Source: Alviniconcha marisindica (Eukaryota > Mollusca > Gastropoda > Provannidae). From it: a stretch of 64,000 nucleotides of DNA. This document shows, in pieces, positions 39,915 through 41,588 of this stretch. Location: NCBI GenBank assembly GCA_018857735.1, contig JABMCL010002405.1, forward strand, positions 118,501 through 182,500. The letters are read 5' to 3'. Position 1 is the first letter of the stretch. Every line of letters begins with the position of its first letter. The notes under the pieces were generated by a model that did no database searches, had not been told where the DNA came from, and worked only from the letters and a program-made list of their open reading frames with translations. Both the position numbers and the translations under genes were made by a program.

Positions 39915-40490
39915 TGCGCGCACGAGCACTCTCAGGCCGTGAAGTCCTGTGAGCCCTTAATTCCATGTGAACCCTGGTGCATTTCTCAGCCCCCCCCCCC
40001 CCCCCCCCCCTTCCTCATGCGCCAGTATTTGCTCGCAATATAATCAGTTAACATCCTGTTCCCTTCTCATGCGTCCTTGCAGAAAGTTAACACCCTGTTC
40101 CCTTGTGTCCTCCAGATGTACAGCAAGTCCTCCCGCCAGTGTGAAATGAAAGCGCGGCTGCATCACTTTGAGAGCCTCTACCACGATCTTCAGTACGAAA
40201 ACGCTGCCCTGCGCTCGGAGCTTCAGCGCAAAGGCGTCGACATTGTGGAGCTCCTTGCCCAGAAGAAGCAGCCCGTGGTGGACGCCAACGCCAACACCAG
40301 CCACAGCAGTCACGAATCGGCAGCAGGCCCGCGTTCGGGCGTCGAGCGCAGCCCGGGGAAACTGAAGGTGGCTGTGGAAGGCGGCGGCGGAGGGGGGAGT
40401 TCGGCACAGCCGCTGCTCTTGCCGCAAGCGCCCTCGCGCCCCCCGAAAACTCTCCCGCCCAAGAAGGAGCGCGACTTGATTGTGGAGTGA
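1461..40490 (+). CDS. ski: Ski/Sno-family transcriptional co-repressor, whole gene (7 coding exons)
   Basis: Joining 1461-2330, 30527-30726, 35350-35427, 35708-35973, 37485-37690, 38464-38637 and 40116-40490 gives 2169 nt, one open frame of 722 residues. Human SKI is about 728. Intron phases are 0, 2, 2, 1, 0, 0 and every intron is GT-AG. Domains in order: N-terminal SMAD/NCoR-contact region, Dachshund-homology domain (about 92-185), zinc-binding SMAD4-interaction domain (about 190-285), Pro/acidic linker (291-480), and coiled coil (about 480-640). Ski proteins are nuclear and bind SMAD2/3-SMAD4, recruiting NCoR/SIN3-HDAC to repress TGF-beta/BMP target genes. The motif order, including LIRE at the end of exon 2, NVSLAP in exon 4 and TKEG...FLHE in exon 5, follows vertebrate SKI. 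Extra non-coding exons or small alternative exons inside the 28-kb first intron cannot be excluded. Confidence 0.88.
2514..2655 (+). repeat. Tandem duplication, 70-71-bp unit x2
   Basis: Two adjacent copies of the same 70-base segment (2514-2583 and 2584-2654) differ by a couple of changes, including one inserted T. The duplication lies about 180 bp into Ski intron 1, and its near-identity suggests it is recent. Confidence 0.85.
3570..3650. repeat. (TG)n with TGCATGCATG interruptions
   Basis: A degenerate TG/TGCA microsatellite. The antisense reading gives only His/Thr-rich low-complexity peptide and is not considered coding. Confidence 0.7.
4272..4420 (-). mobile_element. 5'-truncated LINE 3' end with 12-bp target duplication
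   Basis: On the minus strand, 4408-4284 is the same 3' terminal sequence found at 24670-24785 and at the end of the LINE at 63 kb, with several differences. It ends in GTTTAAAC. It is flanked by the direct repeat ATAAATCATTTG (4272-4283 and 4409-4420), a target-site duplication made by target-primed reverse transcription. Only 125 bp of the element were copied. The divergence suggests it is older than the copy at 24.7 kb. Confidence 0.85.
5168..6130 (+). repeat. Satellite array, ~167-181-bp unit, about 5-6 copies
   Basis: The motif AACTAAACTAAACCGCTGGC recurs near 5181, 5280, 5461, 5628, 5809 and, slightly altered, 5989. Each complete unit also carries a GTCTGATCAGGGG block, a short (TA)n tract and a TTAGAACTTTCAGTTGGG block. 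The first interval is short (about 100), so the first unit is partial. The last units decay towards 6130. The unit is close to nucleosome-repeat length. Confidence 0.9.
6666..6775 (+). repeat. Short composite element (family C), 5' module
   Basis: The copy starts AGAGCTCAGGAGCTGTGTG, continues with the GTCGAGGTGGCCGTCCTGGG-type block (here with two changes), then CCGTCCCTAATAAGCCTACG and TTTCTGTGGACGTAAAGCA, and ends in CATCATGATC. About 20 copies of this family are in the window in both orientations. A 9-base insertion-like duplication (GAGCTACG) interrupts the centre. Confidence 0.8.
7192..7445. mobile_element. Possible TTAA-flanked MITE (piggyBac-like)
   Basis: The segment is bounded by TTAA on both sides, with CCCTCTCAGTGCC after the left TTAA and a CCCTTTC complement before the right TTAA. 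The inverted repeats are short and imperfect. The arrangement resembles the clearer 48868-49089 element. It is non-coding. Confidence 0.4.
8154..8253 (+). repeat. Family C element, 5' module
   Basis: It contains GTGTCAGAGTCGAGGTGGCC, the CCGTCCCTAATAAGCCTACG block and TTTCTGTGGACGTAAAGCA, then CATCATCATT. The tail is a short CAT repeat. Confidence 0.8.
8398..8552 (+). repeat. CAGTCAGTTGGGAC short repeats
   Basis: CAGTCAGTTGGGACCC or close variants (CAATCAGTTGGGAC, CAGTCAGCCAGTTGGGACCC) occur five times, with a larger ~85-bp duplication that includes CGAATAGTTCATCG. Confidence 0.7.
9065..9312. repeat. (GGTC)n, (GTCT)n and related microsatellites
   Basis: GTCGGTCGGTCGGTCG lies at about 9075-9100 and two runs of CTGT/CTGTCTGT at about 9250-9305. 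Low-complexity open frames here are artefacts. Confidence 0.8.
9705..9752 (+). repeat. (CT)n microsatellite
   Basis: More than 20 uninterrupted CT dinucleotides. Confidence 0.9.
10150..10540 (+). repeat. Tandem duplication, ~190-bp unit x2
   Basis: Both copies carry CTTCC...CAGTATAAGC, TGCGGTTCAGTTAATAACTG (second copy TGCAGTTCAGTCAATAATTG), ATGCAGTTAAAAG and GAGATTTTGCTTCCAGAATT. The second copy starts near 10351 and has a short (TA)n insertion. Confidence 0.85.
10890..11636 (-). repeat. 76-bp minisatellite x10, seeded by a family C fragment
   Basis: The block CTTGAGTGGCCAGGTTTCAA recurs at about 76-base intervals from 10892 to 11565. Some units lack five bases (TTCAG) and are 71 bp. Each unit contains TTTTACGTCCACAGAGACCAT, the reverse complement of the 3' module of family C, so the array grew from a piece of that element in minus orientation. 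Units are over 95% alike. Confidence 0.9.
12590..13080. repeat. Low-complexity CT / GT / poly-C tract
   Basis: Nearly 500 bases of (TC)n, poly-C and (GT)n. Several long open frames span it on both strands, with Cys/Val/Ser-Leu or His/Thr/Gly-rich translations. They come from base composition. Confidence 0.9.
13598..13772 (-). repeat. Family C composite element, complete, minus orientation
   Basis: Read on the minus strand it runs from CATAGTTCAGGAGCTGTGTG through the GTGGCCGTCCTGAG block, TTTCCGTGGACATAAAG and TTGAACCGTGCTTCGGCA to CTAATATGTCAACTGACATC and GAGGACATTAAGCA. Both modules are present. Confidence 0.8.
13823..13945 (-). mobile_element. tRNA-derived SINE (family A), tRNA head only
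   Basis: On the minus strand this is the head of the SINE: GAGCCGGTTTGGCC with A-box-like sequence, then GGTTCGAATCC (pol III B box), then the CTCTCCTTTCTCTTC linker and GTGGTCTGTGGACACTGTC. The 3' half is absent. Confidence 0.8.
13991..14310 (+). mobile_element. tRNA-derived SINE (family A), full length
   Basis: The head GAGCCGGTTTGGCCTAGC and B box GGTTCGATACT are followed by the SINE body (GGACACTGTCCTGTGAC, CTCATCGCTGCCCCTCTTAA, GACAGTGTAGCGTTAGGT), a long poly-C expansion and the 3' module CCGTCCCTAATAAGCC ... GTGGACGTTAAGCACCATG. No convincing target duplication was found. A pol III transcript is expected for an intact head, but no element-encoded protein. Confidence 0.85.
14460..14830. 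repeat. C-rich low-complexity region
   Basis: Repeated poly-C and CCT/CCTCCC runs give Pro/Ser-rich translations on one strand and Gly/Arg-rich ones on the other. No domain was recognised. Confidence 0.7.
15674..15932. repeat. (CA)n-rich tract
   Basis: An interrupted CA/ACAC microsatellite with CG interruptions, ending in CT repeats. Confidence 0.9.
16165..18000 (+). repeat. (TG)n-bearing satellite, ~150-175-bp unit, ~8 copies
   Basis: Each unit has CAGTAGTTGCACACACCGTT, an AT-rich bit, GCTGATCGCAGTACTTATTC, GAGGTTGAACAGTTGCCATT and CTTGATAGTTTCC, then a (TG)n tract of 20-65 bases. Units begin near 16171, 16344, 16508, 16646, 16800, 17550, 17700 and 17880. The array is interrupted at about 16930-17545 by other sequence that includes a minus-strand SINE. 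In the seventh unit the TG tract has become (TGCG)n. Confidence 0.9.
17003..17310 (-). mobile_element. tRNA-derived SINE (family A) with 8-bp target duplication
   Basis: The minus-strand element occupies 17302-17011, from GTGAGCCGGTTTGGCCC through the B box GGTTCGAATC to CATTAAACACCATG and a (CTTA)n tail. Direct repeats CCAGATTC (17003-17010 and 17303-17310) flank it. The C-rich internal part is shorter than in other copies. Confidence 0.85.
18044..18456. repeat. (TG)30, then (GA)n/(G)n and (CA)n tracts
   Basis: A pure TG tract at 18044-18104 is followed by a unique ~140-bp spacer, then GA-rich purine sequence (18258-18410) and (CA)n at 18419-18456. Confidence 0.9.
18868..19215 (+). repeat. 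(CT)n with GTGAGCT punctuations
   Basis: CT and C runs are interrupted at fairly regular distances by GTGAGCT, with GTGTGTGCGCCCC blocks in the second half. It is low-complexity and non-coding. Confidence 0.85.
20051..20145. repeat. (TA)n microsatellite
   Basis: About 95 bases of almost pure TA. Self-complementary and likely to extrude hairpins. Confidence 0.95.
20277..20456 (-). repeat. Two adjacent family C 5' modules, minus orientation
   Basis: Two copies, 20277-20362 and about 20364-20456, each run TTGCTTTACGTCC...CAGA, TAGGCTTATTAGGGACGGG, GGCCACCTCGACTT, CACACAGCTC. The two are over 90% alike, so the pair is probably a local duplication. Confidence 0.8.
20793..20875 (-). repeat. Family C 5' module, minus orientation, degenerate
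   Basis: TGTTGCTTTACGTCCACGGA, GTTAGGGACGG, GACTTTCACACAGCTCTGAA. The module is shortened between the two blocks. Confidence 0.7.
20890..21025 (+). repeat. Unclassified dispersed repeat (family D), copy 1
   Basis: TTTTATTAATGAAGGCATACCA, ACAAGTAAAC and AAGACGCTCAAAATGAC match the same ordered blocks at 36255-36352. In this copy a GACAAGTAAAC...AAGACGCTC segment is doubled. No coding potential was seen. Confidence 0.6.
21118..21232 (+). repeat. Family C element, 3' module only
   Basis: It starts TGGTTTCCGTGGACGTAAAG, then TTGAACCATGCTCACGCA, TCCCTAATATGTCAGCCGAC and GAGGACATTAAGCATCAT. It follows directly on a (CA)n tract (21055-21108). Confidence 0.8.
22013..22352 (+). mobile_element. tRNA-derived SINE (family A) with 9-bp target duplication
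   Basis: The element is 22022-22343, flanked by GCACAACCC at 22013-22021 and 22344-22352. The head has GGTTTGGCCTGGCGG and the B box GGTTCGAATCC. The 3' end has CCGTCCCTAATAAGCC and GTGGACGTTAAGCACCATG, then a (CTTA)-type tail. The duplication fixes both ends and shows retrotransposition. Confidence 0.92.
22788..22885 (+). repeat. Family C 5' module
   Basis: GTGTGAAACTGAAAGTCGAGG, CCGTCCTTAATAAGCCTACT, TTCTGTGGACGTAAAGCAAC. A (GGT)n tract precedes it (22734-22761). Confidence 0.8.
22890..23228 (+). repeat. ~35-bp minisatellite with TGACGTGACAGCTCA core, ~10 copies
   Basis: Units carry GTTACTGTGGTTGATGCG and TGACGTGACAGCTCA, with spacing varying from about 28 to 42. The TGACGTGA core is one base from a CRE octamer. 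The array sits inside Ski intron 1. Confidence 0.85.
23300..23466 (+). repeat. Family C composite element, complete
   Basis: TTCAGGAGCTGTGTGAGAGT, GGTTTCCGTGGACCTAAAG, TTGAACCATGCTCACGCATT, TCCCTAATATGTCAACCGAC, GAGGACATTAAGCATCATCA. Both 5' and 3' modules are present. Confidence 0.85.
23705..23878 (+). repeat. Family C composite element, complete
   Basis: The same order as the copy at 23300: TCAGCAGCTGTGTGAAAGTC, GGTTTCTGTGGACGTAAAGC, GAACCATGCACACGCATTGG, TCCCTAATATGTCGACCCGA, GAGGACATCAAGC and a CATCATCATC tail. Confidence 0.85.
23930..24030 (+). repeat. Dispersed repeat (family E), copy 1
   Basis: TAAGTACACCACTTCGGTGG, GATATTCAGAAACGCGCTAT, GAGAGCAGAGAATAGCGCTA. A related copy is at 59142-59285. 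The shared ...GCGCTATA... end is typical of SINE or LINE tails. Confidence 0.65.
24592..24895. repeat. (GA)n microsatellites split by a LINE insertion
   Basis: (GA)n lies at 24592-24650 and at about 24803-24887. The LINE fragment 24670-24785 was inserted between them. Confidence 0.9.
24654..24801 (+). mobile_element. 5'-truncated LINE 3' end with 16-bp target duplication
   Basis: The insert 24670-24785 appears identical to 63261-63376, the 3' end of the LINE at the right of the window, and ends GTTTAAAC. It is flanked by the direct repeat CAAGAGAGAGATCGTC at 24654-24669 and 24786-24801. The identity points to a recent event, and the target was GA microsatellite sequence. Confidence 0.93.
25212..25557 (+). 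mobile_element. tRNA-derived SINE (family A) with 11-bp target duplication
   Basis: The element is 25223-25546, flanked by TCATTTGAGGC at 25212-25222 and 25547-25557. The head is GAGCCGGTTCGGCCTAGCGG with B box GGTTCGATACC. The body has GGACACTGTCCTGTGAC and GACAGTGTAGCGTTAGGT, a (TA)n expansion and a poly-C run, then the 3' module. Confidence 0.93.
25560..25800 (+). repeat. Family C composite element with (ATC)n tail
   Basis: A complete copy beginning TTCAGGAGCTGTGTGAAAGT and including TTGAACCATGCTTACGC and CTAATATGTCAACCCGACAT, with an internal extra CTGTGGACGTAAAGCAAAGC and an uninterrupted (ATC)n tail at about 25757-25799. The ATC tail is the most expanded in the window and shows that ATC is the 3' tail repeat of this family. 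Confidence 0.85.
25810..26015 (+). repeat. Two family C 5' modules in tandem
   Basis: Copies at 25812-25905 and 25925-26015 each carry GAGCTC...GTG(A)A, GTCGAGGTGGCCGTCCTGGG (or AGAGGCGGCCATCC) and GTCTGTGGACGGAAGGCAA / GTCTCTGGGGACGTAAAGCA. Both are diverged. Confidence 0.75.
26163..26562 (-). repeat. Two family C composite elements, minus orientation
   Basis: The first is 26370-26163, starting (minus strand) CAGAGTTCAGGAGCTGTGTG and ending in an (ATC)n tail seen as (GAT)n on the + strand (26163-26199). The second is 26562-26394. Both contain the CCGACAT and TCGGCAT blocks of the 3' module. Confidence 0.85.
27091..27160. repeat. (CA)n / (AAGC)n / (GCAC)n microsatellite
   Basis: Short dinucleotide and tetranucleotide runs. 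The open frame across them is compositional. Confidence 0.8.
27522..27690 (+). repeat. Family C composite element, complete
   Basis: TTCAGGAGCTGTGTGAGAGT, GGTTTCCGTGGACGTAAACC, TTGAACCATGCTTCGGCATT, TCCCTAATATGTCAACTGAC, GAGGACATCAAGCAACACTA and a short (CCTA) tail. Confidence 0.85.
28203..28275. repeat. (GA)n microsatellite
   Basis: About 35 GA dinucleotides with one GGG interruption. Confidence 0.95.
28875..28945. repeat. (CT)n followed by poly-C
   Basis: (CT)n at 28875-28911 changes directly to a C-rich run. Confidence 0.9.
29321..29410 (+). repeat. (AAT)n-linked retroelement-tail-like repeat
   Basis: An (AATA)n tract followed by CTGTAAAGCGCCTACC and CAAAGCGCT. The reverse complement has the GCGCT...ATTATT arrangement common at the 3' ends of invertebrate SINEs. 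A related tract, GGGCGCTATAGAAA before (ATT)n, is at 33586-33635. Confidence 0.5.
29565..29867 (-). repeat. Family C: one 5' module and one complete composite, minus orientation
   Basis: 29668-29565 is a 5' module (CAGAGCTCAAGAGCTGTGTG ... GTCTCTAGCCTAGGGACGT). 29867-29690 is a complete composite with CCGACATCTGAGGACATTAA at its 3' end. They are adjacent and could come from one duplication. Confidence 0.85.
29943..30295 (+). repeat. Three tandem family C 5' modules
   Basis: Copies start at about 29943, 30058 and 30186 with CAGAGCTC(A/C)GGAGCTGTG. Each carries GTCGAGGTGG and a GGACG(T)-containing end plus GAAGAAGA-like spacers. They differ from each other more than neighbouring copies at 20.3 kb. 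Confidence 0.8.
30426..30502 (+). repeat. SINE 3' tail (family B) with (CTTA)n
   Basis: TGTATTGCCCTGATGTGACC, GGTTGACTGGGCGTAAAACA and (CTTA)n. This ...TTGACTGGGCGTAAAACACC tail is widespread in mollusc genomes. It ends only about 25 bases before the exon 2 acceptor, so its CT-rich tail supplies part of the polypyrimidine tract. Another copy is at 48407-48470. Confidence 0.7.
30527..30726 (+). CDS. ski: Ski exon 2: linker with FTPWTP and LIRE motifs
   Basis: Residues 291-356 and two bases of codon 357. The acceptor is ccccag|AGC and the donor GGG|gtaagt. The translation includes [11 protein letters not shown] and LQPHLIREG, which align in order with the vertebrate SKI linker (a Phe-x-Pro-Trp-(S/T)-Pro motif, then Leu-Ile-Arg-(D/E)). 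The first residues are charged, the rest Pro/Thr/Leu-rich and probably disordered. A second AG two bases downstream would break the frame, so 30527 is preferred. Confidence 0.88.
30968..31060. repeat. (CT)n then (CA)n microsatellite
   Basis: A compound dinucleotide run just 240 bases after exon 2. Confidence 0.95.
31455..31992. repeat. Long (CA)n array with GTCTAC / GTGAC punctuations
   Basis: About 540 bases of CA-rich sequence. ATCAGAGTC(T/C)ACA recurs near 31454, 31746 and 31854, so part of this is a higher-order array. Many Cys-Val or His-Thr open frames are artefacts. Confidence 0.95.
32168..32187. other. Perfect 20-bp palindrome
   Basis: AGTGCTAGCTAGCTAGCACT is identical to its reverse complement. 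Its function is unknown. It lies just before the poly-C minisatellite. Confidence 0.8.
32220..33350 (+). repeat. Poly-C minisatellite, ~75-bp unit, ~16 copies
   Basis: Each unit is a C-run of about 8-20 bases, CTTTACACTTTCCATGCAGG, GTGGTGGAGAGGAGAGTGGG and CGGCAGTCAGGTTAAGAC. Length variation is almost all in the C-run. The last three units (33181-33350) are decayed. The CTTTACACTTTCCATGCAG|GG block resembles a 3' splice site, so the array presents many decoy acceptors inside Ski intron 2. Confidence 0.93.
33775..33845 (+). repeat. ~18-bp tandem repeat x4
   Basis: TCTCAGATTATACCCAGG and close variants in tandem. Confidence 0.8.
34018..34192 (+). repeat. ~60-bp minisatellite x3
   Basis: Units with TGCTAATATCTATTATCGTA, GCTACAATTATGTATTTTGT and GTTGACATACGTGGATGG. 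The three copies differ by only a few bases. Confidence 0.9.
35040..35180. repeat. (CA)n microsatellite
   Basis: CA tract with CG and ATG interruptions, 170 bases before exon 3. Confidence 0.9.
35350..35427 (+). CDS. ski: Ski exon 3 (78 bp)
   Basis: It completes codon 357, encodes 358-382 and starts codon 383. The peptide [20 protein letters not shown] is Pro-rich. The acceptor is gttgaaacag|C and the donor AGAG|gtcagt. Both junction phases (2 and 2) fit the neighbouring exons exactly. This is the main reason for accepting so small an exon. Confidence 0.82.
35428..35707 (+). other. Ski intron 3 (280 bp, phase 2)
   Basis: The shortest intron of the gene. Donor gtcagt, acceptor gtttgttgacag after T-rich sequence. 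It holds a twofold repeat of TTTAGTGAGTTTCTTTCT-type sequence and no mobile element. Confidence 0.8.
35708..35973 (+). CDS. ski: Ski exon 4: NVSLAP motif and acidic linker
   Basis: It completes codon 383, encodes 384-471 and begins codon 472. The start [16 protein letters not shown] matches the vertebrate SKI segment with the Pro-Asn-Val-(S/A)-Leu-Ala-Pro core. It is followed by an acidic stretch ([17 protein letters not shown]), a Lys/Val/Glu-rich piece ([12 protein letters not shown]) and a Ser/Asp-rich end ([14 protein letters not shown]). This region links the SMAD4-binding domain to the coiled coil. The donor is ACA|gtgagt. Reading on, the frame stays open only seven more codons. Confidence 0.9.
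36001..36252. mobile_element. Inverted-repeat (MITE/foldback-like) element with internal TTGTTGCGACAAA motifs
   Basis: The left arm begins CTGCCACAAGTATCATTTTT at 36014, and the right arm ends with its reverse complement at 36238. A perfect core of about 22 bases is followed by imperfect pairing for another 15 on the outside (CATTGGCGGGAG against TTCCAGCCAGTG). Inside are about ten copies of TTTGTYGCRACAAA, each self-complementary. The whole 225 bases can fold on itself. It begins 27-40 bp after the exon 4 donor. No target duplication was found. Confidence 0.75.
36255..36352 (+). repeat. Unclassified dispersed repeat (family D), copy 2
   Basis: TTTTTATTAATGAAAGCCTACC, AACAAGTAAACTTACATGAG and ACGCTCAAAATAAC, in the same order as at 20890-21025. 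It follows directly on the inverted-repeat element. Confidence 0.6.
37205..37484 (+). repeat. Tandem array of the exon 5 splice-acceptor region, ~65-75-bp unit x4
   Basis: The block GGTAGAAGAGGTTAACGACGG...ACCTGACGCTCTTTCTTGCTTTG...CAG occurs about four times, starting near 37212, 37278, 37347 and 37424. The last copy ends GCGGCAG|GTCGCGAGGAGG, the real exon 5 acceptor. In earlier copies the post-AG sequence (GGCCTGTGAGAG, ATCACAGGGAGG) resembles the first exon 5 bases, so the unit spans branch-point region, acceptor and exon start. At least two upstream copies keep a pyrimidine-rich AG. Confidence 0.85.
37485..37690 (+). CDS. ski: Ski exon 5: start of coiled coil
   Basis: It completes codon 472 and encodes 473-540. 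Heptad-like Leu/Glu-rich sequence begins at [17 protein letters not shown] and continues through [20 protein letters not shown]. Vertebrate SKI has the same order in its coiled coil (Leu-(D/E)-x-Lys-Glu, Phe-Leu-His-Glu, Met/Leu-Arg-x-(K/R)-Gln-Glu-Glu). This part mediates Ski/Sno homo- and heterodimerisation. The donor is AGG|gtgagt, phase 0. Codon use is strongly GC-biased relative to the flanking introns. Confidence 0.92.
37691..38463 (+). other. Ski intron 5 (773 bp, phase 0)
   Basis: Donor gtgagt, acceptor gctgtgcag. Most of the intron is the hairpin minisatellite at 37890-38375. Confidence 0.85.
37890..38375 (+). repeat. ~35-bp minisatellite of hairpin-forming units, ~13 copies
   Basis: The unit is TTTTAGGGTGGTCTTTACGACCACTTCTGCTTGA-like (given in pieces: TTTTAGGGTGGTC, TTTACGACCACTTC, TGCTTGA). 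Each has GTGGTC and GACCAC separated by a short loop, so every unit can form a hairpin in RNA or single-stranded DNA. Units are diverged, with several lacking one arm. The array ends about 90 bases before exon 6. Confidence 0.85.
38464..38637 (+). CDS. ski: Ski exon 6: coiled coil
   Basis: It encodes residues 541-598 exactly (58 codons, phase 0 at both ends). Heptad pattern with Leu/Met at a/d positions: [36 protein letters not shown], ending [11 protein letters not shown]. The acceptor is gctgtgcag|GAG and the donor GAG|gtgagc. The last 27 exon bases and the first 33 intron bases form the unit of the downstream 60-bp array. Because 60 is a multiple of three, use of the second copy's donor (38698) would insert 20 residues without a stop. 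Confidence 0.9.
38611..39660 (+). repeat. 60-bp minisatellite made of the exon 6 donor junction, ~16 copies
   Basis: Unit: the exon end (ACCATACAGAGCGAGAACTC, GCAGGAG) plus the intron start (GTGAGCAGAGACTGTTGTAG, AGTACACATATCC). The first copy is the true exon 6 boundary. Others start near 38671, 38731, 38790, 38851, 38910 and onwards to about 39630, and some are truncated. Most keep GAG|GTGAGC or GAG|GTAAGC, a good 5' splice site. The last copy keeps extra exon sequence (CTGGCCACCATTCAGAG). Confidence 0.95.
38638..40115 (+). other. Ski intron 6 (1.5 kb, phase 0)
   Basis: It starts inside the donor-derived minisatellite and ends in tgtcctccag|ATG. An alternative acceptor 34 bases upstream (cttgcag at 40081) is out of phase with exon 6, so 40116 is preferred. 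A (TG)n/(TGCG)n tract is at 39878-39922 and a C-run at 39990-40010. Confidence 0.8.
40116..40490 (+). CDS. ski: Ski exon 7: end of coiled coil and C-terminal tail
   Basis: Residues 599-722 and stop TGA. It begins [20 protein letters not shown], then [16 protein letters not shown] (end of the coiled coil), then a Ser/Gly/Pro-rich low-complexity tail with a Gly run and a basic Lys-Lys-Glu-Arg end. The early Tyr-Ser followed by a Leu-rich heptad parallels the last part of the vertebrate SKI coiled coil, though identity is low. The exon continues into the 3' UTR. Confidence 0.85.
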   Translation: MYSKSSRQCEMKARLHHFESLYHDLQYENAALRSELQRKGVDIVELLAQKKQPVVDANANTSHSSHESAAGPRSGVERSPGKLKVAVEGGGGGGSSAQPLLLPQAPSRPPKTLPPKKERDLIVE

Positions 40491-41548
40491 GCGGAGGGAG
40501 GAGGTGGGGGGCAAGAGCGGAGGCCTCCCCCTTTCTCCTTTTTCTGAAGAACGAAAGCTGCGCCTCCACCCTGGATGGAGTAGAACTTTATTTTGGATGT
40601 GTGTGTGTGTGTGTGTGTGTGAGTGTGTGAGTGTGAGTGTATGAGAGAGAGAGAGAGAGCGAGCGAGCTGGGGTTTTCAGTCAGCTTCGAGATTTTCTCA
40701 TCTTGTGCAGCAGAAAGAGAGGGACAGAACGCATTCATCATCCCTGATCAGATACAACTGTTCACGATCGAGGGGTGACTCTCTCCGTGGGGGTAATGCA
40801 CAGCATCATTCATGGATCAGTGGCAGAAAAGCAGAGACTAGTAGGTTCCAGTGTTCTCTACTCTCGTAGTCTTCTTCCTTGAGAAAAACACACACACGTA
40901 AGAAACCAAAAAACACACAAAAACACACGATTCTCTGACTGAAAATGGATGTGGGTCAATAATCCCAGACTCCTGGGACCGGCTTGCTGTGTCCGTGCTG
41001 CGCTAGCAGACTTTTTCACGCCCCTCTTTCTCCCTGTTTACGCAAACAGGCGTTGCTGCTTCGCCTTCCTTTAAAGATTTGTCTCGTTGTTGCTTTCTTT
41101 CTCTCTCTCTCTCTCTCTCTGTCTATGTCTGTCTCTCTCACATGTTCTGTTGATAAACTGGCTAGTTTCACTGCAGTCTGTCATTCCCATGACAACCATG
41201 CCGCCCTTAAAACTGGGGAGCCCTTTGGAGTTTTGGTGTAGTGAGTGTTGGGCGCTCCTTGAGGGCAAGTATGTTCAGTTTAGTTGATCTGAAGAGGGAG
41301 GTGAATCGTTCAGGATAAAGAACCAAAAAAAAAAAAAAAAATCCCAGACAATAATAATGTACACATGCAGTCTTCACAGAAAGTTGAGCAGCAGTGAATC
41401 TGCGAGCTTTCGAGTTCGGTCCTGAAAAGGCACTGAAAAGCTTAGGAAATTTGTCCGTCTTCAGTCTGTGTGTGTATGTGTGTGACTTGACAAATGATAT
41501 CCGAACAGTTCTGCTGCAGTTCTAGACAAAATTAGCCCAAAACTCAAC

Positions 41549-41588
<40 letters not shown>

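Noticed and set aside
40081..40115. Upstream acceptor for Ski exon 7 (cttgcag at 40081)
   Set aside because: Adding these 34-35 bases shifts the frame relative to exon 6. The acceptor at 40115 keeps phase 0.
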